From Bacteroidales bacterium (GTDB lineage: Bacteria > Bacteroidota > Bacteroidia > Bacteroidales > Muribaculaceae), in assembly GCA_030524805.1 (NCBI GenBank), contig JAUNFY010000001.1, positions 62,001-126,000 of the forward strand: DNA of 64,000 nucleotides, in the 5' to 3' direction. Made by a program: the position numbers and the translations under genes. Shown here piece after piece: positions 17,259 through 26,662 of this stretch. Position 1 is the first letter of the stretch, and each line of letters begins with the position of its first letter. Below the pieces are notes generated by a model that was given only the letters and a program-made list of their open reading frames with translations, did not search any database and had not been told where the DNA came from.

Positions 17259-17324
17259 CATATTGAAAATATCTTGGACCTTTCAATTTAAGGATCCATG
17301 TTGTCATTGATATTTTGTTCTGTG

Positions 17325-17355
17325 CTCCGCCTGCATGGCGGAGAGATAGTTTTTT
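17325..17355 (+). promoter_or_regulatory. Terminator-like hairpin in the GH51 leader
   Basis: CTCCGCC at 17325-17331 pairs with GGCGGAG at 17337-17343, and T6 follows at 17350-17355, just 11 bases before the GH51 start codon. It could attenuate expression or affect ribosome access. Confidence 0.45.
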
Positions 17356-17366
17356 AATCTTTCATC

Positions 17367-19832
17367 ATGAAAAATCTTTTAAAATTAGGAATTTCGGCCA
17401 CACTCATGCTTTCAGCAGCCGCTACTTCTGAAATCCACGCAGGCAATCCTGTGGAGGTGCTGGCTTTTTCTATGCCCGATGGCAACGGTGGACTGAAACT
17501 TGCCACACGCGATGGCAAAACCAACAAGTGGCGTCCGCTCGGCAATTTCCATAATTTCCTCAGCAGCGACTTTGGTGCTTGGGGCAGTGGAAAACGCATG
17601 CACAATGTGCGTCTTGCTCAAGACGAAAACGGACGCTTCTGGATTGTGTTCAATCCTGATAAAAACGGTGAGGTAGTAGCGTATGCCTCTTCCGATAATT
17701 TTGAAGTATGGACACCTCAGGAATACCGTCGTGCAGATTCCGGATACATGAAGGAGTTGCCGTCGACTGTAGTCTTCGGTGAACTGTCCGATCAGGAAGT
17801 GCAAGGAAATGAAGTGAAAGGCTCTGTCATCACGCTCGATTCCGACATGGTGGAGCATTTGAACGGTTATATTCATTTCCGCTCCATAGCCGATGCCCGC
17901 AACGACGAGAGAATGGACCAGGACCCGTGGCGCTTCCGCAATCTCGGTCCTCTCACAGCCTCCGTCTCACTTCGCAACGGTGAGGCTACCCCTGTCAGCA
18001 ATAAGTTTATAGGTATCTTCTTCGAGGATATCAATTATGGCGCGGATGGCGGCCTCTATGCCGAACTCATCCAGAACCGTGATTTCGAATATTCATCGAC
18101 CGACCGCAAGGAGTGGACTCACTCATCGTATTGGGAAACTGCAGGCGGTGCTTCACTTGCGATCGACACTGTCAATCCTATTCATGCCAACAATGCGCAT
18201 TATGCTTCTGTCTCCACTGGGTCGGCACCCGGCTCGGTGAGCAATGCCGGTTTCGATGGCATAGTGGTGAGGAAAGGTGCCCGCTATAATCTCAATCTCT
18301 TCGCGCGCTCGGCCGGCAAAACCCGCATCAAGGTGCTTCTCACCGACAAGGATGGGAAGGTTTTGGCGCAGACATCGCTTTCCGTGCCCTCCTCTGAAAA
18401 ATGGAATAAGTTGTCGGCAACGCTCTCTGCAAAGGGCGATTGCTCCGATGCACTGCTGAAAATAGAATTTCCGAAGCACTCTCAAGTAGACCTCGATATG
18501 GTTTCGCTGTTCCCGGAAAAGACTTTCAGAGGGCATGCAAATGGTTTGAGGGAGGATCTTGCGCAGACGCTTGCCGACCTGAAGCCGAAGTTCATGCGAT
18601 TCCCCGGCGGTTGTGTCAGTCATGGCAATGGCGTCGACAATATCTACGATTGGAAGGGAAGTGTAGGCCCGCTTGAAGCGCGTCGTCCCCTCCGTAACCT
18701 ATGGGGCTACCATCAGACCCGTGGCCTTGGTTTCTATGAGTATTTCCAGTTTTGCGAGGATCTCGGCATGGAACCTCTTCCGGTGCTTGCGGCAGGTGTG
18801 CCCTGCCAGAATTCATCTATAAATGCACATCACAGTTGCGATCTGCTTACTTCTGCTGGCCAGCAGGGTGGTATCCCTATGGAAGAGATGCCCGCATACG
18901 TCCAGGACATCCTCGACCTTGTAGAGTATGCCAATGGCCCGGCCGATTCCAAATGGGGCCGCGTGAGAGCAGAAGCCGGACATCCTGAGCCGTTTAACCT
19001 GAAGTATCTCGGCATCGGCAACGAGGATCTTATCTCGGAGGCGTTCAAGCAGAGATTCAAGATGATAAAGGATGCCGTCAATACTGCCTATCCCGATATT
19101 GAGGTTGTAGGGACTGTGGGCCCGTTCTTTGAAGGCTCCGACTATGAGGAGGGATGGAATTTTGCACGAAAGGAAAATGTGCCCGTTGTCGATGAGCATT
19201 ACTATGTCGCTCCCGGTTGGTTTATCAACAACCGTGATTTCTACGACAACTATGATCGCCGCGGCCCGAAGGTGTATCTCGGTGAGTATGCTTCGCATTA
19301 TCCCGGACGGGAGTCAAACCTTGAGTGCGCGCTTTCCATCGGTCTTTATCTCACCGATGTGGAACGTAATTCCGACGTGGTGCCGATGACTTCATACGCT
19401 CCGCTGCTGTCGAAGAAGGGTCGCACCCAGTGGCGCCCCGACCTTATATATTTCGACAATGAGTCGATATCCTTATCTCCCGACTATTTCGTGCAGCAGA
19501 TGTATGGCGCGAATGCCGGATCTTCCTATATTCCTTCCTCTGTATCGATTTTCGAGGATGGCAAACCAGTCGGTAATGACGACGTCACCAACCGTTTCGG
19601 TGTGTCGGTGGTGAAGGATGATGCCTCGGGTGATACGATAGTCAGGATCGCCAACCTGCTTCCGGTGGCGATGAAGGTCAATCTCGACGGATGCCCATCG
19701 GGCGATGCCACGCTCACCACTCTCTCCGGCACTCCCCGGCAGACCGACGTGAGCCCGGTTTCGACCGCTCTTCATGTGGATGGTTCAGTCGATGTTCTCC
19801 CCTATTCTTTCTCTATTTTGAGAATACATTGA
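17367..19832 (+). CDS. GH51 alpha-L-arabinofuranosidase with N-terminal blade-like module
   Basis: This 821-residue secreted enzyme (signal peptide to about residue 25) is expected to remove arabinofuranosyl side chains from arabinoxylan or arabinan. Residues around 30-190 resemble a partial beta-propeller (NGRFWIVFNPDKNG, VAYASSDNFEVW). The GH51 catalytic region follows: FIGIFFEDINYGADGGLYAE, RFPGGCVSHGNG, the acid/base Glu553 in GIGNED, and the nucleophile Glu640 in YLGEYASHYPG. A beta-sandwich inserted between (around 245-385) looks carbohydrate-binding. The next genes are xylB and xylA, so the context is arabinoxylan breakdown. The leader has a terminator-like hairpin. Confidence 0.92.
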   Translation: MKNLLKLGISATLMLSAAATSEIHAGNPVEVLAFSMPDGNGGLKLATRDGKTNKWRPLGNFHNFLSSDFGAWGSGKRMHNVRLAQDENGRFWIVFNPDKNGEVVAYASSDNFEVWTPQEYRRADSGYMKELPSTVVFGELSDQEVQGNEVKGSVITLDSDMVEHLNGYIHFRSIADARNDERMDQDPWRFRNLGPLTASVSLRNGEATPVSNKFIGIFFEDINYGADGGLYAELIQNRDFEYSSTDRKEWTHSSYWETAGGASLAIDTVNPIHANNAHYASVSTGSAPGSVSNAGFDGIVVRKGARYNLNLFARSAGKTRIKVLLTDKDGKVLAQTSLSVPSSEKWNKLSATLSAKGDCSDALLKIEFPKHSQVDLDMVSLFPEKTFRGHANGLREDLAQTLADLKPKFMRFPGGCVSHGNGVDNIYDWKGSVGPLEARRPLRNLWGYHQTRGLGFYEYFQFCEDLGMEPLPVLAAGVPCQNSSINAHHSCDLLTSAGQQGGIPMEEMPAYVQDILDLVEYANGPADSKWGRVRAEAGHPEPFNLKYLGIGNEDLISEAFKQRFKMIKDAVNTAYPDIEVVGTVGPFFEGSDYEEGWNFARKENVPVVDEHYYVAPGWFINNRDFYDNYDRRGPKVYLGEYASHYPGRESNLECALSIGLYLTDVERNSDVVPMTSYAPLLSKKGRTQWRPDLIYFDNESISLSPDYFVQQMYGANAGSSYIPSSVSIFEDGKPVGNDDVTNRFGVSVVKDDASGDTIVRIANLLPVAMKVNLDGCPSGDATLTTLSGTPRQTDVSPVSTALHVDGSVDVLPYSFSILRIH

Positions 19833-19859
19833 TGTTTTTCCAAAAAAAATACATTTTAT

Positions 19860-19890
19860 TTTGGAAATAACGATAATTTGATTAATTTTG
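19860..19890 (+). promoter_or_regulatory. Consensus promoter for xylBA
   Basis: TTTG at 19860-19863, a 19-bp spacer, then TAATTTTG at 19883-19890, 70 bases before the xylB start. The leader also contains a small CCGG/CCGG hairpin. Confidence 0.75.
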
Positions 19891-19960
19891 TAAAATCAAA
19901 CCGGATTTCTTTACCCGGCTCGATTCAACCAAACTTTATAATACCATAATTGAATAGCAA

Positions 19961-21442
19961 ATGTATTTATTAGGATACGATATCGGCACTTCTTCGGTCA
20001 AGGCAAGCATCGTGAATGCCGAGAGCGGAAAGTGTGTGGCTTCCGATTTCTTCCCCAAGGTGGAAGCCCCTATCAAGGCCTTGCATCAGGGCTGGGCCGA
20101 ACAGGATCCGGAGAGTTGGTGGGAATACCTCAAGCAGGCCACCCGCAGCGTCCTTAATATCTCCAAAGTTGACCCCGCCGACATCAAGGCTATCGGTTTC
20201 TCTTTCCAGATGCATGGTCTTGTATGCGTGGACAAGGATCGCAAGCTCCTGCGCGATGCCATTATCTGGTGCGATTCGCGTGCAGTTCCCTACGGCGAGA
20301 AGGCTTTCCGCGAGATAGGTGCGGATATGTGTCTCTCTCATCTGCTCAATTCCCCCGGCAATTTCACCGCCGCCAAACTGGCATGGGTGAAGGAAAACGA
20401 ACCAGAAGTATTCAGCAAGATATATAAGGTGATGCTTCCCGCCGACTACATCGCGATGAAGATGACAGGCGAGATATGCACCACCCCCGAAGGTTTGTCG
20501 AACTATGTGCTCTGGGACTTCAAGGAGAATGCTCCGGCAAGTTTCCTGATGGACTATTTCGGTTTCGACATGTCGATCCTTCCCGAAGTACGCCCCACTT
20601 TCAGCGTGCAGGGTAGCCTGACGGATGAGGCTGCCGCACAACTCGGGCTCGCCCCCGGCACCCCCGTGACTTATCGTGCCGGCGACCAACCCAACAATGC
20701 ACTTAGCCTCAATGTATTCAATCCCGGTGAGATTGCAGCCACAGCCGGTACATCCGGAGTGGTATATGCGGTCAATGGCAAAGTGGATTGCGATCCCAAG
20801 TCGCGTGTCAACTGTTTCGCCCATGTAAATCATTCTGCAGAAGCTCCGCGCATCGGTGTGCTTACATGTATCAACGGTACAGGTATACTCAACAGCTGGA
20901 TGAAACGCAACATCGCCCCCGAAGGCCTCAGCTATGATGGCATGAATCGTCTGGCAGAGTCTGTCCCCGTAGGAGCTGAGGGTGTCAGCATCATTCCTTT
21001 CGGCAATGGCGCTGAGCGTATCCTTCAGAATCAGGAAACCGGATGCTCGATACATGGCATAAACTTCAATATCCACAACCGTGCCCATCTTCTCCGTGCC
21101 GCTCAGGAAGGCATCGTCTTCTCTTTCATGTATGGCATTGAGATTACGGAAGCAATGGGTCTGAAAGTCGACACCATTCATGCCGGCAATGCCAATATGT
21201 TCCTCAGCCCGCTTTTCCGCGAGACTCTTGCCGCCGTGAGCGGTGCCACCATCAAGCTGTATGAAACCGACGGAAGTGTAGGCGCAGCAAAGGGTGCCGG
21301 AATCGGAGCCGGAATCTACAAGGATCATGATGAGGCTTTCGCAACCCTGCGGATGATTTCCGAAATAACTCCCCCGGCCGACCGCACTCCTTATCTGGAG
21401 GCTTACGCCCGCTGGAAAAACATACTCCTGCGCGAGTCGTAG
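19961..21442 (+). CDS. xylB: Xylulokinase (FGGY family)
   Basis: This 493-residue cytoplasmic kinase phosphorylates D-xylulose to xylulose 5-phosphate. The N-terminal ATPase-fold motif GYDIGTSSVKA, the segment GFSFQMHGLVCVDKD, IIWCDSRAVP, and the second domain with AGDQPNNALSLNVF and AGTSGVVYAVNG are typical FGGY-kinase features. HAGNANMFLSPLFRETLA and GAAKGAGIGAG complete the C-terminal signature. Length matches xylulokinases. Substrate assignment comes mainly from xylose isomerase lying 55 bases downstream. A good promoter lies immediately upstream. Confidence 0.92.
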   Translation: MYLLGYDIGTSSVKASIVNAESGKCVASDFFPKVEAPIKALHQGWAEQDPESWWEYLKQATRSVLNISKVDPADIKAIGFSFQMHGLVCVDKDRKLLRDAIIWCDSRAVPYGEKAFREIGADMCLSHLLNSPGNFTAAKLAWVKENEPEVFSKIYKVMLPADYIAMKMTGEICTTPEGLSNYVLWDFKENAPASFLMDYFGFDMSILPEVRPTFSVQGSLTDEAAAQLGLAPGTPVTYRAGDQPNNALSLNVFNPGEIAATAGTSGVVYAVNGKVDCDPKSRVNCFAHVNHSAEAPRIGVLTCINGTGILNSWMKRNIAPEGLSYDGMNRLAESVPVGAEGVSIIPFGNGAERILQNQETGCSIHGINFNIHNRAHLLRAAQEGIVFSFMYGIEITEAMGLKVDTIHAGNANMFLSPLFRETLAAVSGATIKLYETDGSVGAAKGAGIGAGIYKDHDEAFATLRMISEITPPADRTPYLEAYARWKNILLRES

Positions 21443-21497
21443 GCCTGATCTCTTCTCACTCAACATTGTAATCAACCTAATTTAACAATAACTCATA

Positions 21498-22814
21498 ATG
21501 GCACAGAAAGAATACTTTCCCTCAATAGGGAAAATCAAGTTTGAGGGCACTGAAAGCTACAACCCTCTCGCCTATCGTTACTACGACGCCGAAAGAGTAG
21601 TTCTCGGCAAACCCATGAAAGAATGGCTCAAGTTCGCTATGGCATGGTGGCACACTCTTTGCGCAGAAGGTGGCGACCAGTTTGGTGGCGGCACTAAGAA
21701 ATTCCCCTGGAATGAAGGCGCTACAGCTGTTGAGCGCGCTAAGAATAAGGCTGACGCCGGCTTCGAGATCATGGAAAAGCTCGGAGTGGAATATTTCTGC
21801 TTCCACGATGTCGACCTCGTTGAGGAAGGCAACTCTGTAGAGGAGTATGAATCCAACCTTAAGGAAATCGTGGCTTACATCAAACAGAAGATGCAGGGCA
21901 CAAACATCAAGAACCTCTGGGGCACAGCCAACGTATTCGGCAACGGCCGCTACATGAACGGCGCCGCTACCAATCCTGACTTCGACGTTGTGGCTCGCGC
22001 AGCCGTTCAGATCAAGAACGCTATCGACGCTACAATCGAACTCGGTGGCTCCAACTATGTGTTCTGGGGTGGTCGCGAAGGCTACATGAGCCTCCTCAAC
22101 ACTGATCAGAAGCGTGAGAAAGAACATCTCGCAATGATGCTGACCATGGCTCGCGACTACGCTCGCAGCAAAGGCTTCACCGGCACTTTCCTCATCGAGC
22201 CCAAACCCATGGAGCCCTCCAAGCATCAGTATGATGTCGACACTGAGACTGTAGTCGGCTTCCTCAAGGCTCACGGCCTCGACAAGGACTTCAAGGTTAA
22301 CATCGAGGTAAACCACGCTACTCTCGCCGGCCACACTTTCGAACACGAACTCTGCGTGGCTGTCGACAACGGCATGCTTGGCTCTATCGACGCTAACCGC
22401 GGCGACTATCAGAATGGCTGGGACACCGACCAGTTCCCCATCGACAACTACGAACTCACTCAGGCCATGATGCAGATCATCCGCAATGGCGGCCTCGGCA
22501 ATGGCGGTACTAACTTCGACGCCAAGACTCGTCGTAACTCTACCGACCTCGAGGATATCTTCATCGCCCACATCGCAGGTATGGACGCTATGGCCCGCGC
22601 TCTTCTCAGCGCTGCCGACGTGCTCGAGAAATCTCCCTACAAGAAGATGCTCGAAGATCGCTATGCTTCTTTCGACAAGGGTCAGGGCAAGGAATTCGAA
22701 GAGGGCAAACTCTCACTCGAACAGCTTGCTGAAATCGGCCGCAAGGTCAACGAACCCGCTCAGACAAGCGGCAAGCAGGAACTCTACGAGGCCATCATCA
22801 ACATGTATGCCTGA
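21498..22814 (+). CDS. xylA: Xylose isomerase
   Basis: This 438-residue enzyme converts D-xylose to D-xylulose using divalent metals. Catalytic-site segments are visible: [12 protein letters not shown] (catalytic His), [26 protein letters not shown] (metal Glu), [18 protein letters not shown] and [18 protein letters not shown] (metal Asp/His sites). Length fits the long (class II) xylose isomerases of Bacteroidetes, which are noted for activity in yeast. The coding region uses a strongly biased codon set, suggesting high expression. It is transcribed with xylB and ends before a GC-rich hairpin. Confidence 0.97.
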   Translation: MAQKEYFPSIGKIKFEGTESYNPLAYRYYDAERVVLGKPMKEWLKFAMAWWHTLCAEGGDQFGGGTKKFPWNEGATAVERAKNKADAGFEIMEKLGVEYFCFHDVDLVEEGNSVEEYESNLKEIVAYIKQKMQGTNIKNLWGTANVFGNGRYMNGAATNPDFDVVARAAVQIKNAIDATIELGGSNYVFWGGREGYMSLLNTDQKREKEHLAMMLTMARDYARSKGFTGTFLIEPKPMEPSKHQYDVDTETVVGFLKAHGLDKDFKVNIEVNHATLAGHTFEHELCVAVDNGMLGSIDANRGDYQNGWDTDQFPIDNYELTQAMMQIIRNGGLGNGGTNFDAKTRRNSTDLEDIFIAHIAGMDAMARALLSAADVLEKSPYKKMLEDRYASFDKGQGKEFEEGKLSLEQLAEIGRKVNEPAQTSGKQELYEAIINMYA

Positions 22815-22846
22815 TCTGTTCCCGTAATAATATGATCATTCCGTAT

Positions 22847-22868
22847 GGGGCGCGCTTATGCGCGCCCC
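22847..22868 (+). terminator. GC-rich hairpin between xylA and the GH67 gene
   Basis: GGGGCGCGC at 22847-22855 pairs perfectly with 22860-22868 around a TTAT loop, followed by TTCTTT. It ends 15 bases before the GH67 start, so it may act as a partial terminator or mRNA-stabilising element. Confidence 0.65.
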
Positions 22869-22882
22869 TTCTTTAAATCCCC

Positions 22883-24892
22883 ATGATTGCGATGATGAAA
22901 GCTTTTCTTTGCGCCGCAACCTCCCTTCTGGCGCTGTCGATGTCGGCCCAACGTGCCGATTCCTCGCTCTGGACCCCGGTTCATGATGCTTCTTGCAATG
23001 TCACCTACGATGGTAAGGATGTCCTGGCTCTTAAGGCTAAGGAAGTCTTGTCGGCAGCATGTCCCGACGCATATTTCAGCGATTACACCCTCGTGGCCGA
23101 AAAGATCGGTGGCACTTCTCAGGAGGCTTTCCGTGTAAGTGTCGACAGCGTTGCCCGCAGAGTGCGGATTTCGGCTCCTTCCGGAAAAGGTTTACTCTAT
23201 GGCGCTCTTTCGCTTTATCGTCCCGGCTCATGTCGCGACCATGAAGATGCTCCTCATCATCAGCTCAGGATTCTTAATCATTGGGATAATCTCGACGGCA
23301 CTGTGGAAAGAGGATATGCCGGAAGCAGCATCTGGAATTGGCATCAGCCGCTCTCGCAGGAGCGTAAGGCCCTATATGAAAGATACGCGCTTGCCAACGC
23401 TATGGCCGGCATCAACGGCACGGTGCTCAACAATGTGAATGCCTCGCCTCAGATGCTTGGCGATGACATACTGAAGAATGTGGCGGAGGTGGCCGATGTG
23501 TTGCGTCCGTATGGACTGAAGGTATATCTGTCGGTCAATTTCGCTTCGCCAAGTGCGTTAGGGGGACTGCCCACTGCTGATCCGCTCGATAAACAAGTGC
23601 AGGGGTGGTGGAAGGATAAGGTAAAAAAGATTTACTCGCTGATACCGGATTTCGGGGGCTTCCTAGTGAAAGCTAACAGCGAGGGACAACCGGGACCGTG
23701 CGATTTCGGCCGCAGTCATGCAGAGGGCGCCAACATGCTGGCCAAGGCATTGAAGCCTTACGGTGGCATAGTGATGTGGCGTGCTTTCGTGTATAGCGCC
23801 GACGATCCCGACAGGGCAAAACAAGCTTATTCTGAATTCATGCCGCTCGATGGCAAGTTTGCAGATAATGTCATGGTGCAGGTCAAGAACGGACCGGTCG
23901 ATTTCCAGCCACGTGAGCCGTATAGTCCACTTTTTGCAGGCATGAAGAAGACGCCGCTCATAGCGGAGCTGCAGATAACGCAGGAATATCTCGGACATTC
24001 CAATCATCTTGCATATCTTGCTCCTATGTGGACTGAATTTTTTGATGAGGCACCCTGCTCCGATGTGAAAGGAGTGGCAGGAGTGGCCAATATTGGCGAC
24101 AATCCTAATTTCACAGGTCATCCGCTCGCGCAGGCAAATTGGTATGCTTTCGGTCGACTTGCATGGAATCCGGAATTGAAGTCTGCTGATATCGTGAGGG
24201 AATGGGCCGGTATGACTCCCTGGATCAATGCCGAGGGTGACGATATGGATGCGTTTGTAGATATGATGGAGTCAAGCCGTGAGAATGTGGTAGACTATAT
24301 GATGCCCATGGGGCTGCATCATCTTTTTGCATGGGGGCACCATTACGGTCCTCAGCCATGGTGCGAGATTGATGGAGCTCGTCCCGACTGGTTGCCGAAA
24401 TACTATCATAAAGCAGATGCCGAAGGCGTTGGTTTCGACCGAACGGTTGCCTCCGGCAGCGGTGCCACGGCTCAGTATCCCGCCGAATTGAGCTCCATGC
24501 TCGAGAATCCTGCTTCGTGTCCGGAAAAGTATATCCTCTGGTTCCATCATTTGCCTTGGAACTACCGTTTGACGTCTGGTGAGACTGTATGGCAGGCGCT
24601 TAATCGTCACTACGATGATGGCGTGGCGGGTGTAGACCGGATGCGCACTATATGGAAAAATCTCGATGGCGCCGTAGAAAAGGACATCTATGAAGATGTT
24701 TCCGCCCGCTTGCTCACTCAGCATAAGGATGCGATATGGTGGCGTGACGCCTGTCTTGAATATTTCGGTGATATCGCCGGCAAGAAACCGCTCCGCAATT
24801 CCATGCGCCGTCTTGAAGACATGAAGAAAGTAGACCTTGGTATCGACAACTACACCTGTCCTTCACCGGCTCTTCTCGATAGCCAAAGATGA
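22883..24892 (+). CDS. GH67 alpha-glucuronidase
   Basis: This 669-residue exported enzyme removes (4-O-methyl)glucuronic acid from the ends of xylo-oligosaccharides. The signal peptide ends near LSMSAQ. The hallmark RILNHWDNLDGTVERGYAG lies at the start of the catalytic barrel. Three catalytic acids line up with the spacing of the Cellvibrio enzyme: Glu267 in ANSEGQPGP, Asp340 in GPVDFQPREP, and Glu368 in TQEYLG (73 and 28 residues apart, as for E292, D365 and E393). A C-terminal helical domain follows, ending near residue 655. Met1, Met4 and Met5 are possible starts. It sits between xylA and an esterase gene, consistent with glucuronoxylan use. Confidence 0.95.
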   Translation: MIAMMKAFLCAATSLLALSMSAQRADSSLWTPVHDASCNVTYDGKDVLALKAKEVLSAACPDAYFSDYTLVAEKIGGTSQEAFRVSVDSVARRVRISAPSGKGLLYGALSLYRPGSCRDHEDAPHHQLRILNHWDNLDGTVERGYAGSSIWNWHQPLSQERKALYERYALANAMAGINGTVLNNVNASPQMLGDDILKNVAEVADVLRPYGLKVYLSVNFASPSALGGLPTADPLDKQVQGWWKDKVKKIYSLIPDFGGFLVKANSEGQPGPCDFGRSHAEGANMLAKALKPYGGIVMWRAFVYSADDPDRAKQAYSEFMPLDGKFADNVMVQVKNGPVDFQPREPYSPLFAGMKKTPLIAELQITQEYLGHSNHLAYLAPMWTEFFDEAPCSDVKGVAGVANIGDNPNFTGHPLAQANWYAFGRLAWNPELKSADIVREWAGMTPWINAEGDDMDAFVDMMESSRENVVDYMMPMGLHHLFAWGHHYGPQPWCEIDGARPDWLPKYYHKADAEGVGFDRTVASGSGATAQYPAELSSMLENPASCPEKYILWFHHLPWNYRLTSGETVWQALNRHYDDGVAGVDRMRTIWKNLDGAVEKDIYEDVSARLLTQHKDAIWWRDACLEYFGDIAGKKPLRNSMRRLEDMKKVDLGIDNYTCPSPALLDSQR

Positions 24893-24923
24893 TAAGTGAC
24901 TCAAATAAACGATCTAATATCCG

Positions 24924-24954
24924 GTGGCTTGAAGTCGATATTTATTCAAGCCGC
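24924..24954 (+). other. Hairpin between the GH67 and esterase genes
   Basis: GGCTTGAA at 24926-24933 pairs with TTCAAGCC at 24945-24952, extendable by two pairs. It lies within a possible 5' extension of the esterase frame and supports placing the esterase start downstream at 24980. Confidence 0.4.
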
Positions 24955-24979
24955 TTCTTCAAACCAAACTAATGTAGAT

Positions 24980-26602
24980 ATGAAAAGAATTATTGCTTTT
25001 TCCGCTTTTTGCTGTGCCCTGTCGGCAGCTGCGGTTGTCACTCCTGCCCGCATCATCCAGGATGGCATGGTGGTGGAGTATTCCAAACCCCTCACTCTGT
25101 GGGGCACCGCTGACCCAAATGAAACTTTCGACGTCAAGATCAACCGAAGCCGTAAGGCCAGGGTCAAGGCAGACGCTGACGGCAACTGGGAAGTAAAGCT
25201 TCCGGCTCTCAAACCCGGTGGACCATATACCATCCAGATAGGTGATAAAACCATCAGCGATGTCCTCAGCGGCGACGTCGTGCTGTGCTCCGGGCAGAGC
25301 AATATGGAATTATATGTATATAGGGTTGAGGATATGTATGGCGACACGATTGCGAAGTATTCCAACGATAAGGTGCGCCAGTTTATCGCACCTAAAGAGA
25401 TCGCGTTCGATGGTCCGCAGGCAGATCTCATCGGTGGCGCATGGGTGAAGACTTCCCCTTCGTCGAGTGCCAATTTCTCGGCTCTCGGCTATTTCATTGC
25501 GATGGAAATGAATGCACGTACAGGTCGCCCGGTAGGCATCATCAACTGCAGCTGGGGTGGCACTCCTGTTGAGGCATGGATGAGTGAGAAATCGCTTACG
25601 GGCTATCAGAAACAGCTTGCCCAACTAAAGATTGACCGCGATGCAGGCTATCGCGAACGAGTGACTGCTGCCGAGCGGGAGAAACAAGGGCGCTGGAATA
25701 CCGCTCTTTGGGCCGGCGATCCCGGCAGGAAGGAGCATTGGGAAGCAAAATCTACCGATGTGGCAGGTTGGACTGATGTCGATATCCTTAAGGACAAATC
25801 ATGGACAAATGATGGCGTGTCAAACATCGGCGGTAGCCATTGGTTTGTCAAAAAGGTGAATGTGCCCGCCGATCTGGCCTCACAACCCGCCACCCTGCGC
25901 ATGGGCGTGCTTGTGGATTCCGATTCGACCTACGTCAACGGGGAATTCGTCGGCACGGTCTCTTATTGCTATCCTCCCCGTAAGTATAAACTGCGCGATG
26001 GTTTGCTGCAGCCGGGTGAGAACACCATCGCAGTGCGTCTTGTTTCCAATGGCGGTCGCGGCGAGTTTATACCGGAGAAACCATATAAGATAGTATTTGC
26101 CGACGGTAATGAAGTGTCGCTCGAAGGCAATTGGAAATATCGTCAGGGCATGCGTATGCCGGCGGCTCCCGGAAGCACGTTCTGGTGCTACTCTCCTACT
26201 GTTCTGTATAATTCCATGATCGCGCCACTGTCGCGGTATGCTGTCGGCAATGTGGTATGGTATCAGGGCGAGAGCAATGTCAGCAACCGCAATCAGTATG
26301 GAGATCTCCTCACCCGGATGGTAAGCCTGTGGCGCGATGATCGTAATGACTCGGCACTTCCCTTCCATGTGGTGGAACTTGCAAACTATATGCCTGAGTC
26401 GGACGTGTATGGCAGAAAGGCATGGGCTGAGATGCGGGAGGTGCAGAAGTCAACGTGCGATGCACTCGCTAATTGTGAACTTGTGGAAAACTACGATCTC
26501 GGCGAGTGGAACGATATTCATCCTCTCGATAAGATGACCCTCGCCCGGCGCGTGGTTGCCAAGATGCCCTTGAAGGCGGTGAAATCAAAAAAGAAAAAAT
26601 AG
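24980..26602 (+). CDS. SGNH carbohydrate esterase (sialate O-acetylesterase-like)
   Basis: This 540-residue exported protein has a signal peptide (to about residue 18) and an N-terminal beta-sandwich, then the SGNH esterase motif VLCSGQSNMEL, NCSWGGTPVEAW and a second block (VVWYQGESNVSN), ending with the Asp-His pair in DIHPLDK. A galactose-binding-like sandwich (SHWFVKKVNVP to DSTYVNGEFVG) is inserted in the middle, as is usual for this family. Members remove acetyl groups from sugars; in this neighbourhood, acetylxylan or acetylated xylo-oligosaccharides are the likely substrates, though the family name refers to sialate. The start at 24980 is chosen because it begins a signal peptide; the open frame extends to 24896. 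Confidence 0.85.
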   Translation: MKRIIAFSAFCCALSAAAVVTPARIIQDGMVVEYSKPLTLWGTADPNETFDVKINRSRKARVKADADGNWEVKLPALKPGGPYTIQIGDKTISDVLSGDVVLCSGQSNMELYVYRVEDMYGDTIAKYSNDKVRQFIAPKEIAFDGPQADLIGGAWVKTSPSSSANFSALGYFIAMEMNARTGRPVGIINCSWGGTPVEAWMSEKSLTGYQKQLAQLKIDRDAGYRERVTAAEREKQGRWNTALWAGDPGRKEHWEAKSTDVAGWTDVDILKDKSWTNDGVSNIGGSHWFVKKVNVPADLASQPATLRMGVLVDSDSTYVNGEFVGTVSYCYPPRKYKLRDGLLQPGENTIAVRLVSNGGRGEFIPEKPYKIVFADGNEVSLEGNWKYRQGMRMPAAPGSTFWCYSPTVLYNSMIAPLSRYAVGNVVWYQGESNVSNRNQYGDLLTRMVSLWRDDRNDSALPFHVVELANYMPESDVYGRKAWAEMREVQKSTCDALANCELVENYDLGEWNDIHPLDKMTLARRVVAKMPLKAVKSKKKK

Positions 26603-26620
26603 TTACTTATCAATAACCTC

Positions 26621-26645
26621 ATGTTTCGCCAACAGGGCGAAACAT
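26621..26645 (+). other. Hairpin between the esterase and asnA genes
   Basis: ATGTTTCGCC at 26621-26630 pairs perfectly with 26636-26645 around AACAG. No T-run follows, so termination is uncertain. Confidence 0.45.
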
Positions 26646-26662
26646 GATTCAATAATTCTTCC

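Noticed and set aside
19970..21475. 501-codon open frame antisense to xylulokinase
   Set aside because: It mirrors the xylB coding frame and arises from the strong codon bias of that gene; no recognisable domain, start region or promoter.
21522..22571. 349-codon open frame antisense to xylose isomerase
   Set aside because: A complement of xylA's codon pattern with low-complexity Val/Glu/Asp-rich translation; the xylA frame on the opposite strand is certain.
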